DNA of 64,000 nucleotides from JANSWY01 sp965267245. GTDB taxonomy: Bacteria; Bacteroidota; Bacteroidia; Cytophagales; Cyclobacteriaceae. This document shows, in pieces, positions 62,617 to 64,000 of the stretch. A model generated the notes under the pieces. That model searched no databases. It saw nothing but the letters and a program-made list of their open reading frames with translations, and was not told where the DNA came from. A program made the position numbers and the translations under genes. The stretch covers positions 4,216,001-4,280,000 of the forward strand of contig OZ253939.1 in assembly GCA_965267245.1 (NCBI GenBank), in the 5' to 3' direction. The number at the start of each line of letters is the position of its first letter. The first letter of the stretch is position 1.

Positions 62617-63228
62617 ATGAAAAAGATTTTATCGGCTTTAATGATCCTTTCTTGTCTAGTGTTGAGCATTGATACTTATGCTCAAATGTCAAAGAAAGAT
62701 AAAAAAGAATGGAAGAAAAGAGTTAAGGCCCTTTCACCAGAGCAGTATAAAACTTTACTTGAGCAGAACAAGTCATTGAGTAGCCAGGTAAGTAGCTTGA
62801 AAGCTGAATTAGATGGTGTTGATGATAGAATTGCCGAAAAAGATAATCAGATCTCAACCTATGAAGATCAGATTGGTGATTTGAGATCTCAGTTGTCTGC
62901 AGCCAAGCAAAAAGCAGAAGAAAATGCTAATAAACCTGCTCCTACTGGTGCATATATAGATGATACTAAAGGTGTTGTTTTCAAGGTGCAAATTGGAGCA
63001 TTCAAAAATAAAGATCTTAGTAAGTTCTTGAAGGTAGGTGAAAACTTCACGGGAGAAACTGACGAAAACGGATTGAAGAAGTATTCTTTAGGTGTTTTCA
63101 AAGACTATTGGGAGGCTGATACTTTTAAGAAGTACCTTAGAGAGATGGGTGTGAAAGATGCCTGGATTGTTTCTTACAAAGATGGCCAGAGAGTACCTAT
63201 CAAGGATGTATTAGAGGGTGTGATTTAA
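62617..63228 (+). CDS. Exported coiled-coil protein with a SPOR-like C-terminal domain
   Basis: A 203-residue protein with signal peptide MKKILSALMILSCLVLSIDTYAQ, a basic segment, a coiled coil at about residues 45-105 (LLEQNKSLSSQVSSLKAELD...) and a C-terminal region (about 120-203) with VFKVQIGAFKNKDLSKFL and GVFKDYWEADTFKKYLREMGVKDAWIVSY, the order of SPOR domains, which bind denuded peptidoglycan at division sites. It may take part in cell-envelope division or maintenance. A terminator follows. Confidence 0.8.
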   Translation: MKKILSALMILSCLVLSIDTYAQMSKKDKKEWKKRVKALSPEQYKTLLEQNKSLSSQVSSLKAELDGVDDRIAEKDNQISTYEDQIGDLRSQLSAAKQKAEENANKPAPTGAYIDDTKGVVFKVQIGAFKNKDLSKFLKVGENFTGETDENGLKKYSLGVFKDYWEADTFKKYLREMGVKDAWIVSYKDGQRVPIKDVLEGVI

Positions 63229-63255
63229 GCCCCATAATGATAACACATTAAACTA

Positions 63256-63280
63256 AACCCCGATTATTCGGGGTTTTTTT
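63256..63280 (+). terminator. Terminator of the SPOR-like gene
   Basis: AACCCCGA (63256-63263) and TCGGGGTT (63268-63275) form an eight-base stem with a short TTAT loop and are followed by TTTTT. Confidence 0.9.
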
Positions 63281-63291
63281 GTTGTTAGTGT

Positions 63292-63299
63292 TACTTTTG
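63292..63299 (+). promoter_or_regulatory. -7 promoter element of map
   Basis: TACTTTTG followed by C matches TAnnTTTG, 23 bases before the ATG at 63323. The -33 position falls inside the preceding terminator, so only the -7 part is convincing. Confidence 0.4.
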
Positions 63300-63322
63300 C
63301 ACCCTGTTTTAGTAATTCAACT

Positions 63323-64000
63323 ATGATTCACTACAAGACTAGAGAAGAGATAGAATTGATGAGGGAAAGTGCCCTTGTGGTTTCCAGGACTTTGGGCATG
63401 TTGGCCAAAGAAGTAAAACCTGGTGTGACACCCCTTCATTTGGATAAACTTGCCGAAGAATATATCCGTGAGCAAGGAGCAGTCCCTGGCTTTCTTGGTC
63501 TTTATGATTTTCCAAACACTTTATGCATTTCAGTAAACGAACAGGTTGTACATGGAATTCCTGGAGATAGGCCACTTGAGGATGGTGATATCATTTCAGT
63601 AGACTGTGGTGCTATTAAAAATGATTTTTATGGAGATCATGCCTATACTTTCGCAGTTGGTGAGATCGCTGATGAAGTGAAACAACTTCTGAAAGTTACC
63701 AAAGAGAGTCTATATCTTGGAATCGAGAAGATGGTAGCTGGAAACCGAATTGGAGACATTGGTTTTGCCATCCAGCAGCATGCGGAGAAACATGGTTATG
63801 GTGTGGTGAGAGAGCTTGTAGGGCATGGTCTGGGAAAGAAAATGCATGAATCACCGGAAGTTCCCAATTATGGTAAAAGAGGAAGAGGGCCAAAATTGAA
63901 GGAAGGTCTTGTTTTGGCTATTGAGCCAATGATCAATTTGGGAACAAGAAGAATAAAACAATTGCCAGACGGTTGGACCATTATTACAGCAGATAGCAGA
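63323..64000 (+). CDS. map: Methionine aminopeptidase type I, C-terminus cut by window edge
   Basis: The first 226 codons of a type I methionine aminopeptidase, which removes the initiator Met. IHYKTREEIELMRESA opens it, the metal ligands appear in SVDCGAIKNDFYGDHAYTF (two Asp) and in ELVGHGLGKKMHE (His), and EPMINLG follows with a Glu ligand. The last glutamate ligand must lie beyond the right edge. The reading frame is open to the last base. Confidence 0.96.
   Translation, partial: MIHYKTREEIELMRESALVVSRTLGMLAKEVKPGVTPLHLDKLAEEYIREQGAVPGFLGLYDFPNTLCISVNEQVVHGIPGDRPLEDGDIISVDCGAIKNDFYGDHAYTFAVGEIADEVKQLLKVTKESLYLGIEKMVAGNRIGDIGFAIQQHAEKHGYGVVRELVGHGLGKKMHESPEVPNYGKRGRGPKLKEGLVLAIEPMINLGTRRIKQLPDGWTIITADSR

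Overview
The window is a chromosomal segment of a Bacteroidota bacterium, most likely a marine or free-living member of the Cytophagales. The evidence is a protein with a type IX secretion C-terminal sorting domain, a TonB-dependent receptor with a CarboxypepD_reg-like plug extension, DUF5723, DUF4856, DUF2807 and DUF6686-like proteins, a GH3-family protein, and promoters of the Bacteroidota type (TTG/TTTG, 19-21 bases, TAnnTTTG). Several genes start with TTG or GTG, and Shine-Dalgarno sequences are mostly absent. Base composition looks moderately AT-rich throughout. I see no insertion sequence, integrase, CRISPR array or rRNA. The assignment to an order is inference.

Region 1 (1-34.2 kb) is mainly housekeeping. 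It holds an SNF2 helicase (cut by the left edge), rbfA and a LolC/E-type permease, the rpiB-tatC-glyA operon, pheA, a degenerate M3-peptidase lipoprotein coupled to radA, a DUF5723 barrel/lipoprotein pair, a D-cysteine desulfhydrase/ACC-deaminase-type enzyme, rluD, an ECF sigma factor with a small membrane protein, a TonB-like protein, mazG, glmM, a cysteine desulfurase, hemH, recJ, lptB with a GH3 gene, a degenerate Tpt1/KptA-like gene, an AI-2E-type permease, an SRAP protein, and a tRNA-Gly/tRNA-Leu cluster led by a broken tRNA-Gly copy.

Region 2 (34.3-43.9 kb) is the most distinctive part. Five tightly spaced same-strand genes all encode exported proteins: an 877-aa secreted protein with nine phage-tail-fibre-type repeats, a cysteine-rich lipoprotein, a T9SS-sorted surface protein, a small beta-rich exported protein and a secreted caspase-family (C14) protease with an intact His/Cys dyad. 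A structured leader ending in a strong terminator precedes them. This looks like a cell-surface system that I cannot match to a described one.

Region 3 (44-52.4 kb) holds an SDR oxidoreductase, two envelope proteins, a fatty-acid desaturase, mutS, a tandem pair of exported thioredoxin-like proteins and a TrmH-type methyltransferase.

Region 4 (52.4-61 kb) is an iron locus. A minus-strand operon (DUF4856 lipoprotein, imelysin, HTTM membrane protein, TonB-dependent receptor) faces a LuxR-type response regulator, a 52-aa cysteine-rich peptide gene, two DUF6686-like paralogues and ferritin. Four copies of a palindrome of the type TTTAGA-N5-TCTAAA lie in the promoter regions, one inside a promoter spacer and one at a predicted transcription start, suggesting a shared iron-responsive (DtxR/IdeR-like) repressor. 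The window ends with fumC, a SPOR-like coiled-coil protein and the first 226 codons of map.
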